Assembly (NCBI RefSeq): GCF_011752625.1
Contig: NZ_VWXD01000001.1
Span: 310,001 to 374,000 of the forward strand
DNA: 64,000 nucleotides
Direction: 5' to 3'
Origin: Candidatus Pantoea formicae
Lineage (GTDB): Bacteria > Pseudomonadota > Gammaproteobacteria > Enterobacterales > Enterobacteriaceae
A program made the translations under genes and the position numbers. The notes under the pieces are model-generated. The model was given only the letters and a program-made list of their open reading frames with translations. It made no database searches and was not told the origin of the DNA. Positions 1 to 8,832 of the stretch are shown here, piece by piece; the first letter of the stretch is position 1; each line of letters begins with the position of its first letter.

Positions 1-865
1 CCCATTGCAGCGCGGTGGTGATATCTTGCTGATGCAGCAGCGCGGCTAAAAATCCCGCGTTGAAGCTGTCGCCCGCACCGATGGTGTCCACCACGATGAC
101 GGGACGCGCTGGCTGGCTGATGTGCTGCTGCAATTGCCAGCATCCCGCGCCTTGCGAGCCGCTTTTCACGACGCAGCCGCCGCGCCCGCTGAGTTGCTTG
201 ACCAGGTGCTGTGCGCACGCCGCAAGATCGGGCAAATTCGCCAGCCCGAGTGCCTCAACCTCGTTTAACAACAGCCAGTCACACAGGGGTAGCCAGTGGG
301 AAAACTGCTCCCGAACCTCATCTGTCCAGCCTTGAGTGGGCCAGCCGGTATCGACGGCGGTTGTGTATCCTCGCTGCTGTAACTCGCTCAGTAACATTGG
401 ATATTCGTCATACAAGTGCAGGCACAAGAAAGTGCCACACAACAGCACAATGTCGCCTTCGCTGGCACGCAGTGGTAGCTGATTAAGCACATCTTCTGCG
501 GTGAGCCTCACGATATGGCCGAGATTACTGAGGAAAGACCGTTCATGATCGGAATGCGTCACACCCACAGTCAGTGATGTTTCACAGTGGTAGCGTGTCC
601 AGTGTGCGGCGCTATGCGGGAAGTGACTCGCCAGCCAGCTACTCAGACCGTCATCGCCTTGATTCGCCACCGCACGATGGCGGATCTGCATCGCTTCCAG
701 CGCCAATGCGCAGTTGCCCGCCGATCCACCTGGGCGCAGTTCACTGTGATTCAACATCACTTCGGTACCGCGCTGTGGCCAGCTATCCAGCGTGCCCATG
801 ATCAAATCAACGTTAATATTGCCCACCACATACAGCGTGGCGGTCGAATCCATTTTTGCGATCAT
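1..865 (-). CDS. PfkB-family carbohydrate kinase (C-terminus cut by window edge)
   Basis: ATP-dependent kinase of the ribokinase/PfkB family, expected to phosphorylate the sugar brought in by the adjacent ABC importer in the cytoplasm. The visible 288 residues start MIAKMDSTATLYVVGNINVD, carry the N-terminal GG motif (RPGGSAGN, about residues 45-52) and end just after the signature GAGDSFNAGF (263-272), whose Asp266 is the expected catalytic base. Only a short C-terminal tail should be missing beyond position 1. The start codon overlaps the stop of the upstream permease as ATGA, so it is translationally coupled and last in the visible operon. The substrate cannot be read from the sequence; fructose-, inositol- and aminosugar-type PfkB kinases look alike at this level. 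Confidence 0.88.
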   Translation of the reverse strand, partial: MIAKMDSTATLYVVGNINVDLIMGTLDSWPQRGTEVMLNHSELRPGGSAGNCALALEAMQIRHRAVANQGDDGLSSWLASHFPHSAAHWTRYHCETSLTVGVTHSDHERSFLSNLGHIVRLTAEDVLNQLPLRASEGDIVLLCGTFLCLHLYDEYPMLLSELQQRGYTTAVDTGWPTQGWTDEVREQFSHWLPLCDWLLLNEVEALGLANLPDLAACAQHLVKQLSGRGGCVVKSGSQGAGCWQLQQHISQPARPVIVVDTIGAGDSFNAGFLAALLHQQDITTALQW

Positions 866-1701
866 CCTTTGCTCCCGCCACTGGCTAAGCCGCTTACCAG
901 CGTTTTCTGCAGCCAGATAGCAATAAATAACGGGGGGAGTGACGCCAAAATCCCAACGGCAGCAATCAAGCCATCATCGGTGGCGCGCCCGGCGGTGAAG
1001 CCTGCAATAGTCACCGGCAGGGTTTGCGCGGCGATATTGCTGGTAAACAGGAGGGCATAGAAGAACTCATCCCACGCCAGCAGCCAGCCAAACAGCGCTG
1101 CTGCTCCCAATACCGGTTTCGCCAGCGGTAAGGTAATACGCAACAGCACCTGCCACACGCGCAGGCCATCGAGGCGTGCCGCCTGTTCGATATCCTGCGG
1201 TAGCGCATCAAATTGATTCTTCAGCATCCAGGTCAAAAAGGGCAGGATCAGCGAACAGTAGACGATGATCAAACCAGGGCGAGTGTTGAGGAGGTCAAAC
1301 TGCTGCAACAGGAAGTAGAGCGGCAGCACAAAGGCCACCGGCGGCACCATGTAGATCGCCAGTGAGGCGAACAGCCAGCCGTCACGTCCGCGATAACGGG
1401 AAAAACTGAACGCCGCCGGAATCGCCAGCAGCAAGCAGATGATGGTCGCACCCGTGGCAACCAGCAGGCTGTTACCCAAAGCGTGCAGGAACAACGTACC
1501 AGGCTGGCCAGGTTCAAGCGAAATCAACTTGCTGTAACGACTGAAATCCCACTGGCGCGGCAGCCATTCCAACGGCACGCGGGTAAGATCGCTGGTCGCG
1601 CTGACGCTCATCAGGAACAGCCAGCCCATCGGCGCAAGTACCGTGACGGCGACCAACAGTGCGGCGATATATTTCGCGACGATGCGTACTTTAGCCTTCA
1701 T
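862..1701 (-). CDS. Sugar ABC transporter permease, MalG type
   Basis: Inner-membrane permease of a CUT1 carbohydrate importer, 279 residues with about six membrane segments. The first is at residues 12-34. The EAA loop that docks the ATPase is visible as EQAARLDGLRVWQVLLRITL (around 170-190). It overlaps the start of the second permease by 11 bases and the downstream kinase by 4. No cognate ATP-binding subunit lies in the window; it may lie beyond the left edge or be a shared MsiK/MalK-type protein. Substrate unknown. Confidence 0.92.
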   Translation of the reverse strand: MKAKVRIVAKYIAALLVAVTVLAPMGWLFLMSVSATSDLTRVPLEWLPRQWDFSRYSKLISLEPGQPGTLFLHALGNSLLVATGATIICLLLAIPAAFSFSRYRGRDGWLFASLAIYMVPPVAFVLPLYFLLQQFDLLNTRPGLIIVYCSLILPFLTWMLKNQFDALPQDIEQAARLDGLRVWQVLLRITLPLAKPVLGAAALFGWLLAWDEFFYALLFTSNIAAQTLPVTIAGFTAGRATDDGLIAAVGILASLPPLFIAIWLQKTLVSGLASGGSKG

Positions 1702-2605
1702 GCGCGCTCCCTTTACGGCGCTGACGCCACAATAACAACATGTACAAGGTGATCAGCACGGCGCACAGCAAGGTCATCAACATCGCATAGGCTGCGCCGC
1801 TGCCCGCACGCAGATAGCTGAACGACTCCTGATAGACATAAAAGCTCAGGGTTTTGGTGCTATCGACTGGACCACCACGCGTCATCACGTAGATGATGTC
1901 GAAAATCTTGAAGGCATCGATGGTGCGCAGCACCAGTGCCACACTCAGCGGGCCGACAATCGCCGGGAAAGTGATGGCACGAAAACGCCGCCATGCTGAT
2001 GCACCATCCAGTCTGGCGGCTTCAAACAGATCGTCCGGGATCGATTGTAACGCCGCCAAAACCAACAAGGTCACCAGTGGATAGTTTTTCCAGATATCGG
2101 CGAACATCACGGCATTCAATGCGGAATCAGGCGAGCCCAACCAGCTGCGATAGCCATCGATAATACCCAACTGGGTGAGCAGGGCGTTGATACTGCCGTA
2201 ATCTGGGTTGAAGTTGAGACGCCACATCATGGCATTAACGATGGTCGGCAGCGCCCACGGCAGAATCACCAGCACGCGCAGGATATTGCGACCCGCAAAC
2301 TTTTGATTCAGCAGCAGCGCCACTAACACGCCGATGAGGCCTTCAAACGCCACCGACACCACGGTGAAATAGAGCGTGCGCCACAGCGAAGCTTGGAAAT
2401 CGGGATCGGTAAGGGCGAACAGATAATTTTCCACGCCCACCCAGCCTGGCGCTTCACCGCTGCCGATTAAGGCGGCATCAGTGAAGCTGAGCCAGATGGT
2501 GCGCAGCAGCGGCCAGGCGGTGAGTAACAGCATCACCAGTAACATGGGTGCTAATAGCACCCATGCCTGCCGTTGTTCGCGTTGACGCAAACTCAGCATG
2601 CCCAC
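1691..2605 (-). CDS. Sugar ABC transporter permease, MalF type
   Basis: Partner permease of the CUT1 importer, 304 residues. An N-terminal membrane segment (about 14-35) follows a basic start, and the EAA loop appears as FEAARLDGASAWRRFRAITF. It lies 3 bases downstream of the binding-protein gene and overlaps the next permease, so the three are one operon. Family assignment is firm and substrate is open. Confidence 0.92.
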   Translation of the reverse strand: MGMLSLRQREQRQAWVLLAPMLLVMLLLTAWPLLRTIWLSFTDAALIGSGEAPGWVGVENYLFALTDPDFQASLWRTLYFTVVSVAFEGLIGVLVALLLNQKFAGRNILRVLVILPWALPTIVNAMMWRLNFNPDYGSINALLTQLGIIDGYRSWLGSPDSALNAVMFADIWKNYPLVTLLVLAALQSIPDDLFEAARLDGASAWRRFRAITFPAIVGPLSVALVLRTIDAFKIFDIIYVMTRGGPVDSTKTLSFYVYQESFSYLRAGSGAAYAMLMTLLCAVLITLYMLLLWRQRRKGSAHEG

Positions 2606-2608
2606 TCC

Positions 2609-3856
2609 TTAACGCAAACGCGCCGCGCTTTTATCCACCGTCTGCATGGCGGCGTCTGGCGTGGCGCTGCCAACCAGCACCTGCTGCAACTGCTGCTGCA
2701 AGGTATTGGAGAGACGAGAATAATCGGCGGTTTCAGGACGAGACAGCATCACGTTGAGTGACTTGTCTGCGGCGGCGATCAGACTTTCCTGGTTTTTCAG
2801 CACGGCTGGATCCTGATAGGAGCTTTTCCAGATCGGCAGGCTCAGCGTGGCATACTTGTTCTGCACCGGCTGCGAGGTCATGTAGCTAATGTACTGCCAC
2901 GCCTGTTCTGGATGGCTGCTGCCCTTAGCAATGCCCAGCCCCATCGAACCGTTCACCGCGCCAAATTTGCCCGGCGCATCGCCCGGAGCCGGAACAATGC
3001 CGACCTGGCCGGCCACTTTGCTCTGCTTTGGATCGTTAGCCATGTTGTACATGTAGGTCCAGTTCAGTGCGAAGGCGGCATCGCCATTTGAGAAGGCCTT
3101 ACGCACATCCTCTTCCAGATATTCACGTGATGCCGGATTGGTCAGCCCCTCATCCAGTGAGCTTTTCATCAGTTTTACTGCCTGCAAGGATGCCGGGCTG
3201 GAGAAGTCCAGCTTGCCATTCTCATAGAACTTGCCGCCAAAGCCGGACACCAGCGTGGTGTAGTCGCACACCAGCGCTTCCGCCTGCGACCAACTCCACA
3301 CCAGTGGGTACTTGACGATGTTTTTCTGCTTGATGATGCGTGAATCATCAATCACCTGCTGCCAGGTTTGTGGAGGCGTGGTGATACCGGCTTTCTCCAG
3401 CATCGCTTTGTTGTAATAGAGATATTTGGTATCGAGGATCCACGGCATGCCGAGGGTTTTGCCGTTAAACACCACGGTGTTCATGGCACCCGGGAAGATC
3501 TGTGCTTTTTCATCGGCCGGGATACGGCTGCTGACATCTTGCAGCAGATCGAACTTGGTGAATTCGGCAGGCCAGATGGCGTCAAACAGCACCACATCAT
3601 AGCCGTTACCGCCTGCACCTCGCGCCGCGACGATTTTGTCATGCAGCGCTTCGTACGGCACAAACTCCAGATTGACCTGTACATCCGGGTGGGACTTCTG
3701 GAATTCCTGCGTCATGGCGCGAATGTCATTTTCGCTATAAGCCGCCTGGGTCATAAACAGCGCATTGAGGGTGGTTGCGGCTGCCGCACTGCCCGCGCTG
3801 GCTAACATCACCGCGATGGCACAGCCTTTCAATGTGATCGAAAACCGGATTTTCAT
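2609..3856 (-). CDS. Periplasmic sugar-binding protein of ABC importer (SBP family 1)
   Basis: Extracellular solute-binding protein, 415 residues, delivering sugar to the permease pair downstream. A Sec signal peptide is evident (basic MKIRF, hydrophobic core to about residue 26, cleavage after SAAAA). The body has the family-1 features of trehalose/maltose-type binding proteins (AFSNGDAAFALNWTYMYN in the middle, GSMGLGIAKGSSHPEQAWQY later). It is the first gene of the operon, transcribed away from the ROK repressor; the intergenic region holds a long palindrome likely to control both directions. Confidence 0.93.
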   Translation of the reverse strand: MKIRFSITLKGCAIAVMLASAGSAAAATTLNALFMTQAAYSENDIRAMTQEFQKSHPDVQVNLEFVPYEALHDKIVAARGAGGNGYDVVLFDAIWPAEFTKFDLLQDVSSRIPADEKAQIFPGAMNTVVFNGKTLGMPWILDTKYLYYNKAMLEKAGITTPPQTWQQVIDDSRIIKQKNIVKYPLVWSWSQAEALVCDYTTLVSGFGGKFYENGKLDFSSPASLQAVKLMKSSLDEGLTNPASREYLEEDVRKAFSNGDAAFALNWTYMYNMANDPKQSKVAGQVGIVPAPGDAPGKFGAVNGSMGLGIAKGSSHPEQAWQYISYMTSQPVQNKYATLSLPIWKSSYQDPAVLKNQESLIAAADKSLNVMLSRPETADYSRLSNTLQQQLQQVLVGSATPDAAMQTVDKSAARLR

Positions 3857-3892
3857 AACATTTTCCGCCTTGATGCAAGAAGAGGGTATTTA

Positions 3893-3917
3893 ATTAAATC
3901 AATTTGATTGATTTAAT
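3893..3917. promoter_or_regulatory. Perfect 10+10 inverted repeat, probable ROK operator
   Basis: ATTAAATCAA, five bases, then TTGATTTAAT: both arms match exactly over 10 bases. AT-rich palindromes of this type are bound by NagC/Mlc/XylR-type ROK repressors. It lies 36 bases upstream of the binding-protein start and about 200 bases from the ROK gene, where it can block the sugar operon promoter. Binding by the neighbouring ROK protein is inferred from position and symmetry. Confidence 0.7.
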
Positions 3918-4117
3918 AACGCGCACAGGTTGTCAGATTGCTGCGGCTGACATCAGTTAGCTAAAGCAAGTGACGTGCCAGGGCATAAATCTCGTTTGCC
4001 GCTGGACACTACTTTGCACAGAATTTTGCCGCTGTCAGGTAAACAGGTTGTAAAATGTGCCGCCGATCATAGATATTGTGACGCGGTCAGTCGCGAGCGT
4101 GAAGAGAGGGAAGCAGG

Positions 4118-5287
4118 ATGAAAACATCGGGAACCAATCTGGAGCACGCGCGCGCGCACAACCGTCGCGTGATCATTGAAGCGATTCGTCTGCATGGCGA
4201 GTTGACGCGGGCCGAGCTGGCGCGTCTCACCGCCCTGACACCACAAACCGTGTCCAATATTGTTGCTGAACTGGAAGACGCTGAACTGCTCACCAGCCGC
4301 CAACCCCGCAAGCAGGGACGAGGACAACCGGCGATCCCGGTGGCGCTCAATCCGGCCAGTGCATACTCCATTGGCATTCATCTTGATCATCAAACATTGC
4401 TGATTGTGCTGGTGGATCTCACCGGAGAAATTCACTTCCGTCGCCTTATTCTGGTGCAAAAGCCCCAGCCGGATGCCACCTTAGCGCGCATTGCTGAGGT
4501 GCTAACCGAGATCAAAACGCAACTCGGGACGAACTGGAAGAAGGTGTTGGGGATGGGTGTGGTGATGCCGGGCCCCTTTGGTGTGGAGGGCATCTCCTCG
4601 GTTGGGCCGACGACTTTGCACGGTTGGGAACAGGTGGATATCGCGGCGCGGCTGGCAGAACTGAGTCATGTACCGGTCACTCTCGAGAACGATGCCACTG
4701 TGGCGGCAATTGGTGAACGCTTTCATGGGGTGGCACGCCACCTGAACTCCTTTATCTACCTGTACATCGGCACTGGTTTAGGGGCAGGCATCATTATGGA
4801 TGGCCATGTCTACAGCGGCCATGCGCATAACGCCGGTGAAATCGGTCACGCGGTGATCGAGCCAGGCGGACGCGAGTGTTATTGCGGTAATCAGGGGTGT
4901 CTTGAACGTTACGTCTCATTGCAAGCCGCATATGAATTCTGCGGGTTGGATCCGATGACGGCGTTGCCAGAAGATCTGCTGGAGGTCGACCCTGCACTGT
5001 TTGATCGTTGGGTCGACACCATGCTAACGCCGCTGCGGCAGGCCATCAGCATGTTAGAGAGCATTTTCGATGCTGAGAGCGTCATCATCGGTGGCATGAT
5101 GCCGGCCGCGTTGCTGGATAAAATCATCCAGCGTTTGCCTCCGCTCTATCAGTCGGTGCGCGGACGTTATCTCACCGGAACACGTCTGAAAATCGGGCTA
5201 ACGGGCAGTGACACCGCGGCGCTTGGCGCAGCAGCACTGCCGATCTTTGATGAGTTTAACCCGCAGTTTCAGGTGCTGATGAAGTAG
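4118..5287 (+). CDS. ROK-family transcriptional repressor (NagC/XylR type)
   Basis: Cytoplasmic DNA-binding repressor, 389 residues. An N-terminal winged helix (about 15-75, LTRAELARLTALTPQTVSNI) is followed by the ROK sugar-binding domain: DND-like motif LENDATVAAIGE, glycine-rich loop YIGTGLGAGIIMDG and zinc site around GHAVIEPGGRECYCGNQGC. The ATG has a good ribosome site (AGGGAAGCAGG). It diverges from the sugar importer operon and probably represses it until the sugar or its phosphate binds. The inducer is not predictable from sequence. Confidence 0.9.
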   Translation: MKTSGTNLEHARAHNRRVIIEAIRLHGELTRAELARLTALTPQTVSNIVAELEDAELLTSRQPRKQGRGQPAIPVALNPASAYSIGIHLDHQTLLIVLVDLTGEIHFRRLILVQKPQPDATLARIAEVLTEIKTQLGTNWKKVLGMGVVMPGPFGVEGISSVGPTTLHGWEQVDIAARLAELSHVPVTLENDATVAAIGERFHGVARHLNSFIYLYIGTGLGAGIIMDGHVYSGHAHNAGEIGHAVIEPGGRECYCGNQGCLERYVSLQAAYEFCGLDPMTALPEDLLEVDPALFDRWVDTMLTPLRQAISMLESIFDAESVIIGGMMPAALLDKIIQRLPPLYQSVRGRYLTGTRLKIGLTGSDTAALGAAALPIFDEFNPQFQVLMK

Positions 5288-5299
5288 CGCCATCCAGCA

Positions 5300-6025
5300 T
5301 CATTCCAGAGGAGTGGTCTTAGATTCATTCGCGAAATAAGCGCGTAATTTCAGCTGTTCGCAACCGCTATTATCCATATTCTGTGGCGACATCCACGCTG
5401 TTAATGCCTGCCGAACGTGCGACCATTCGCTGTCGATTATCGATAACCAATCGGTATCGCGATTGCGTTGTTTGCGCGTCATCGCCTGACGGAAGCATCC
5501 TTCAAACGTGAAGCCGAGGCGTTCTGCAGCACGACGTGAAGCGAGGTTGGTGGAATCGCAGCGCCAGGCAACGCGGCGATAACCGAGCTGGAAGGCCTGC
5601 TGCAATAGCAGGAAGATCGCTTCGCTACCCAGCACGTTGCGCTGCATCAGCGGCGACCACGTCACATGCCCAATTTCAATTGCACCATTTTGGCCGTCGA
5701 TATTGGCGAAACATACCGCACCGACCGCCTGTTGAGTGCGATGGTCGATCACCGCATAACTCACTAACCTGCTGTCGTGGCATTTACCACTGACCCAATT
5801 TTCCATCTCTGCTAGCGAAGTGGGCTTGGACGCGCCAAGCCAGGTCCAGTCACGATCGTCCGGTGCACGTGAGAAGGCATCAAACAAGGCGGCACTGTGG
5901 GCCGCACTCAGGGGGACGAGGGTGCAAAATCGACCATCTAAGGCGATAGCGGGCGGTGCAGCCAGCGGTTGCCAATCCGGCAGAGGTATCCCTACTGGTT
6001 GACCATATTGATTTAGTTGCGTCAT
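5300..6025 (-). CDS. GNAT-family N-acetyltransferase, RimJ/RimL-like
   Basis: Acetyl-CoA-dependent N-acetyltransferase, 241 residues. The GNAT core covers roughly 30-210: a beta-4 stretch near AIEIGHVTWSPLMQRNVLGS, the acetyl-CoA loop region, and the RimJ/RimL hallmark RVAWRCDSTNLASRRAAERL followed by GFTFEGCFRQAM. This subfamily acetylates protein N-termini or small amines. The last 30 residues are unlike the family core. It starts 9 bases after the LysR gene stop and is probably cotranscribed with it. Substrate unknown. Confidence 0.88.
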   Translation of the reverse strand: MTQLNQYGQPVGIPLPDWQPLAAPPAIALDGRFCTLVPLSAAHSAALFDAFSRAPDDRDWTWLGASKPTSLAEMENWVSGKCHDSRLVSYAVIDHRTQQAVGAVCFANIDGQNGAIEIGHVTWSPLMQRNVLGSEAIFLLLQQAFQLGYRRVAWRCDSTNLASRRAAERLGFTFEGCFRQAMTRKQRNRDTDWLSIIDSEWSHVRQALTAWMSPQNMDNSGCEQLKLRAYFANESKTTPLE

Positions 6026-6034
6026 TGTCTGTCC

Positions 6035-6925
6035 TTAACTTGATTGAAGAAAACCGGCCACGGCATGTCGCGTCAGTTGCGATAACATCTGTTGCGCCGG
6101 GTCTTCAGGCTGATGCTGTAACAATGCAATGCCCATATGACCAGGCGATGGCAATCGGGCATTGAGGGAAGACAAATAGCCGGGCAATCCGATGTGGCTG
6201 CGCAAGGTTACGCCCAGTCCGGCTTGCACGGCAGCCCATACGCCGCTAAGGCTGTGGCTGGTAAACACCACGCGCCATGCAATGCCTGCCTGTTCCAGTA
6301 CCGTGATGGCACGTGTGCGCATCAGACAAGGTGCCTCAAACATGACCAATTGCAGAGATTCGCCTCGTCTCAAGACATCCGTAATATCCAGGGTCTCTGC
6401 GCCAATCCATGTCAACGCTGTTTGCCCCAATAGCTGGCTTTGTGCTGGTAAATCATCACCTTGCCACAGTAAGGCCATATCGAGGCTTTTTTCCGCCATC
6501 GCTTGAAGTAGCGGTTGATTTCGGTCCACGCGGGCACTGATGCGCACACCGGGGTGCTGGCGGCTGAAAGGACCCAGGATGCCGGGCATCAGCGATTCGC
6601 CAAAGTCCTCTTGCATGCCGATGTGCACATCGCCCTGCAACAGTTCCCCGCGCACCGCGCGCCAGGCTTCATCATTCAATGCGATTAGACGCCGGGCATA
6701 ACTCAGCAGCATTTCCCCACCCGCCGTCGGCACTACATGGCGACCACGCCTGGTGACCAGCGACATTCCGCACTGCTGCTCTAGTTTTTTCAGTTGTGCA
6801 CTGACCGCGGAGGTTGAACGGCAAAGCTGCTGCGCCGCCAGCGCGAAGCTGCCACATTCAATACCCAGTACAAAACTGCGCAGGGCATCGCTATCGAGTG
6901 ATACCGGAAGCTTTTCCATCATCAT
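6035..6925 (-). CDS. LysR-family transcriptional regulator
   Basis: LysR-type regulator of 296 residues. The N-terminal helix-turn-helix (about 10-70) contains SFALAAQQLCRSTSAVSAQL, then GRHVVPTAGGEMLLSYARRL, followed by the periplasmic-binding-protein-like effector domain from about residue 95. It faces the two-gene CMD/tautomerase operon with a short shared promoter region holding a TTATTC/GAATAA repeat, so those genes are its most likely target. The adjacent acetyltransferase may be cotranscribed. Effector unknown. Confidence 0.9.
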   Translation of the reverse strand: MMMEKLPVSLDSDALRSFVLGIECGSFALAAQQLCRSTSAVSAQLKKLEQQCGMSLVTRRGRHVVPTAGGEMLLSYARRLIALNDEAWRAVRGELLQGDVHIGMQEDFGESLMPGILGPFSRQHPGVRISARVDRNQPLLQAMAEKSLDMALLWQGDDLPAQSQLLGQTALTWIGAETLDITDVLRRGESLQLVMFEAPCLMRTRAITVLEQAGIAWRVVFTSHSLSGVWAAVQAGLGVTLRSHIGLPGYLSSLNARLPSPGHMGIALLQHQPEDPAQQMLSQLTRHAVAGFLQSS

Positions 6926-6942
6926 CCTCTAAATCAGGATTG

Positions 6943-6956
6943 TTATTCCCGAATAA
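6943..6956. promoter_or_regulatory. Candidate LysR operator, TTATTC-CC-GAATAA
   Basis: Perfect six-base inverted repeat with a two-base centre, located between the divergent LysR gene and the CMD/tautomerase operon. LysR sites are short imperfect palindromes containing T-N11-A; this one fits in size and place. Assignment rests on position and symmetry only. Confidence 0.45.
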
Positions 6957-7017
6957 TATGATTTTCAGGATTGTAGCGGTGCAACACAATCATTGCCTAC
7001 CCCCGCAGGAGAAAACT

Positions 7018-7326
7018 ATGAGTCATTCATTGGATCGAGAGTCGTTAGAACGTGTTGCACCGAAATTAGCTGAGCTGACGCAGCAGGTGTTATTTGCTGA
7101 TATCTGGCAGCGTAGCACGCTGACACCACGCGAGCGCAGTTTGATCACGCTGGCGACGTTAGCCGCGCTGGGTCGTGATCGGCAATTGCCCTGGCATTTG
7201 CACTTTGCGGTGCAAAACGGATTAAGCCTAGAGGAACTGGTCGAACTCTTTACACACTTAGCGTTTTACGCCGGTTGGCCGGCTGCGGTGAGTGCGCTGA
7301 CTGTGCTTGAACAGGAGTCTATCTAA
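7018..7326 (+). CDS. Carboxymuconolactone decarboxylase (CMD)-family protein
   Basis: Small all-helical CMD-fold protein of 102 residues. The family core TPRERSLITLATLAALGRDR and the later HLHFAVQNGLSLEELVELF are visible; members act as decarboxylases, hydrolases or AhpD-like peroxidase partners. The AhpD CxxC pair is absent, so a thiol-peroxidase role is unlikely. The start at 7018 follows CAGGAG; a longer upstream reading lacks family similarity. Its stop overlaps the start of the tautomerase gene by one base (TAATG), indicating coupled expression. LysR regulator diverges upstream. Confidence 0.85.
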   Translation: MSHSLDRESLERVAPKLAELTQQVLFADIWQRSTLTPRERSLITLATLAALGRDRQLPWHLHFAVQNGLSLEELVELFTHLAFYAGWPAAVSALTVLEQESI

Positions 7327-7724
7327 TGCCCTTTACCCGAATAACCGTGCGTCACGGCTGGAGCGAAGTCGATTTAAAAGTCTTATCAGATACGCTGCAT
7401 GAAGTGCTGGTGGCGGAATTTAATGTGCCGCTGCGCGATCGTTTTCAGGTGATTGACGTATTGCCAGAACAACGCCTGATTTATGATGCACACTACCTGA
7501 GTGACGGGCGCAGTGAGCGCTATGTGCTGCTGCATATTGTGGCTGGCAAGACGCGCAGTGAAGCGCAGAAACGCAAGACGTACCAGAGATTAAGTGAACA
7601 ATTCCATGAACGGTTGCAGCTAAGCCCGGCGGATTTAATGATCATCATCCAGCATACCAACGCCGAAGATTGGAGCTTTAGCAGCGGTAAAATGTTTGAA
7701 TTGGGGATGATTCCACAGGATTAG
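7326..7724 (+). CDS. Tautomerase-family protein
   Basis: 132-residue protein of the tautomerase superfamily, long form. Met is followed directly by Pro, so processing would expose the catalytic N-terminal Pro1. The C-terminal half (SPADLMIIIQHTNAEDWSF) matches the long tautomerase/MSAD-like group. It probably acts on a small keto-enol or halogenated acid, and pairs with the upstream CMD protein in an operon seen widely in proteobacteria. The true substrate is unknown. Confidence 0.85.
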   Translation: MPFTRITVRHGWSEVDLKVLSDTLHEVLVAEFNVPLRDRFQVIDVLPEQRLIYDAHYLSDGRSERYVLLHIVAGKTRSEAQKRKTYQRLSEQFHERLQLSPADLMIIIQHTNAEDWSFSSGKMFELGMIPQD

Positions 7725-7762
7725 TGGTGAATATGGCAACACCGCTAAGCGCGTCAACAGGA

Positions 7763-7784
7763 AGGTGCGCATCTGTGCGCACCT
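7763..7784. repeat. Interspersed palindrome, type A (TGCGCA core)
   Basis: AGGTGCGCA, four bases, TGCGCACCT: a perfect nine-base stem between two convergent-free genes. The same core recurs at 19728, 28726 and 48832. It has no T-run and is better read as a REP-like dispersed element than as a terminator. Confidence 0.7.
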
Positions 7785-7803
7785 ACAAAATTAAGGAACC
7801 TCA

Positions 7804-8262
7804 ATGCAGCCAAATCTACGCGAAGTCGCAGTCAAAAACGTTGAAATCGGTAGTAACGTTACGATTTACCAGCCTGCGAACGTTTATGGCTGCACCCTGC
7901 AAGACGATGTTTTCATCGGCCCGTTCGTCGAAATTCAGGCACATACGGTGATTGGCAGAGGCACAAAGGTACAGTCGCACACTTTCATCTGTGAATACGT
8001 TAGCGTGGGCGAAAACTGCTTTATTGGTCACGGCGTGATGTTCGCCAACGATATGTTCCGGGATGGCAAACCCAATGCCGATCGAGAAAGCTGGGCGCGC
8101 ATCACGCTGGGCAACAATGTCTCAATCGGTAGTGGCGCGAGCATTTTGGCGGTCAGCATCTGCGATGGCGCGGTCATCGGCGCGGGCAGTGTGGTGACGA
8201 AAGACATCACGCAGAAGGGCGTTTACGCCGGAAACCCGGCGCGTTTGTTGCGGTTGCTATAG
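7804..8262 (+). CDS. Hexapeptide-repeat (left-handed beta-helix) acyltransferase
   Basis: 152-residue acyl- or acetyltransferase of the LbH superfamily. Hexapeptide turns run nearly throughout (VEIGSNVTI, VFIGPFVEI, TVIGRGTKV, VSVGENCFIG, VSIGSGASI, AVIGAGSVV), with a loop carrying the GHGVMFANDMF stretch typical of dTDP-amino-sugar N-acetyltransferases (FdtC/QdtC, WbbJ-like). It ends with the usual AGNPARLLRLL. It stands alone, with no other surface-sugar gene nearby, so the acceptor is open. Confidence 0.85.
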   Translation: MQPNLREVAVKNVEIGSNVTIYQPANVYGCTLQDDVFIGPFVEIQAHTVIGRGTKVQSHTFICEYVSVGENCFIGHGVMFANDMFRDGKPNADRESWARITLGNNVSIGSGASILAVSICDGAVIGAGSVVTKDITQKGVYAGNPARLLRLL

Positions 8263-8370
8263 TACAAAGAACAGGCTGGTTGTTTCGTTTATTTCGTATG
8301 TTGTTTGTTTCGTTTGTTTCGATTATTATTGGAGCGCTGTAATTCACGAACTAAGAAACTGGAAAAATGC

Positions 8371-8832
8371 ATGACAAACTCAATTCTGGACAATGTAAGC
8401 CTTCCGGCTCAGAAGGAAATTGAGGTCGCTTTGCGTGGACAAAGAGAACTGGCGACTGTTCTCTCTACAAAGCTGGAAACGCAAATCATATCAATTCAGG
8501 ATGCAAACGACGAAACTCACCAAATCGAGTTGCCAACTTCAGCTTTGACGTTGTTAATGAAGGTGTTGGGTGAACTGGCTGAAGGAAATGCAGTGCAGGT
8601 CGTTCCAGTTCATGCTGAATTAACGACGCAGGAAGCAGCCAACATTCTCAATGTTTCACGGCCTCACATGGTGAAGTTACTGGAAGAAGGGAAGCTGCCA
8701 TACCATAAAACAGGCCGCCATCGCCGTGTGCTTTTTGCAGATCTGATGCGCTATAAAGCTCAGCGCGAAAGTGAAAGTAATCATGCTATGCAGGAGTTGG
8801 CTGATTTAAGCCAGGAACTCGGTTTTTACTAA
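8371..8832 (+). CDS. Antitoxin with excisionase-type helix-turn-helix domain
   Basis: 153-residue DNA-binding antitoxin. The C-terminal half holds an excisionase/MerR-like helix-turn-helix (about 75-125: LTTQEAANILNVSRPHMVKL then PYHKTGRHRRVLFADL) typical of antitoxins paired with PIN toxins. I chose the ATG at 8371 because the upstream in-frame extension translates a T-rich repeat tract (TTTCGTTT-type units, 8281-8325) that looks like promoter/operator DNA. The stop overlaps the toxin start by one base (TAATG). The partner toxin is frameshifted, so this may now be a solitary antitoxin. Confidence 0.82.
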   Translation: MTNSILDNVSLPAQKEIEVALRGQRELATVLSTKLETQIISIQDANDETHQIELPTSALTLLMKVLGELAEGNAVQVVPVHAELTTQEAANILNVSRPHMVKLLEEGKLPYHKTGRHRRVLFADLMRYKAQRESESNHAMQELADLSQELGFY

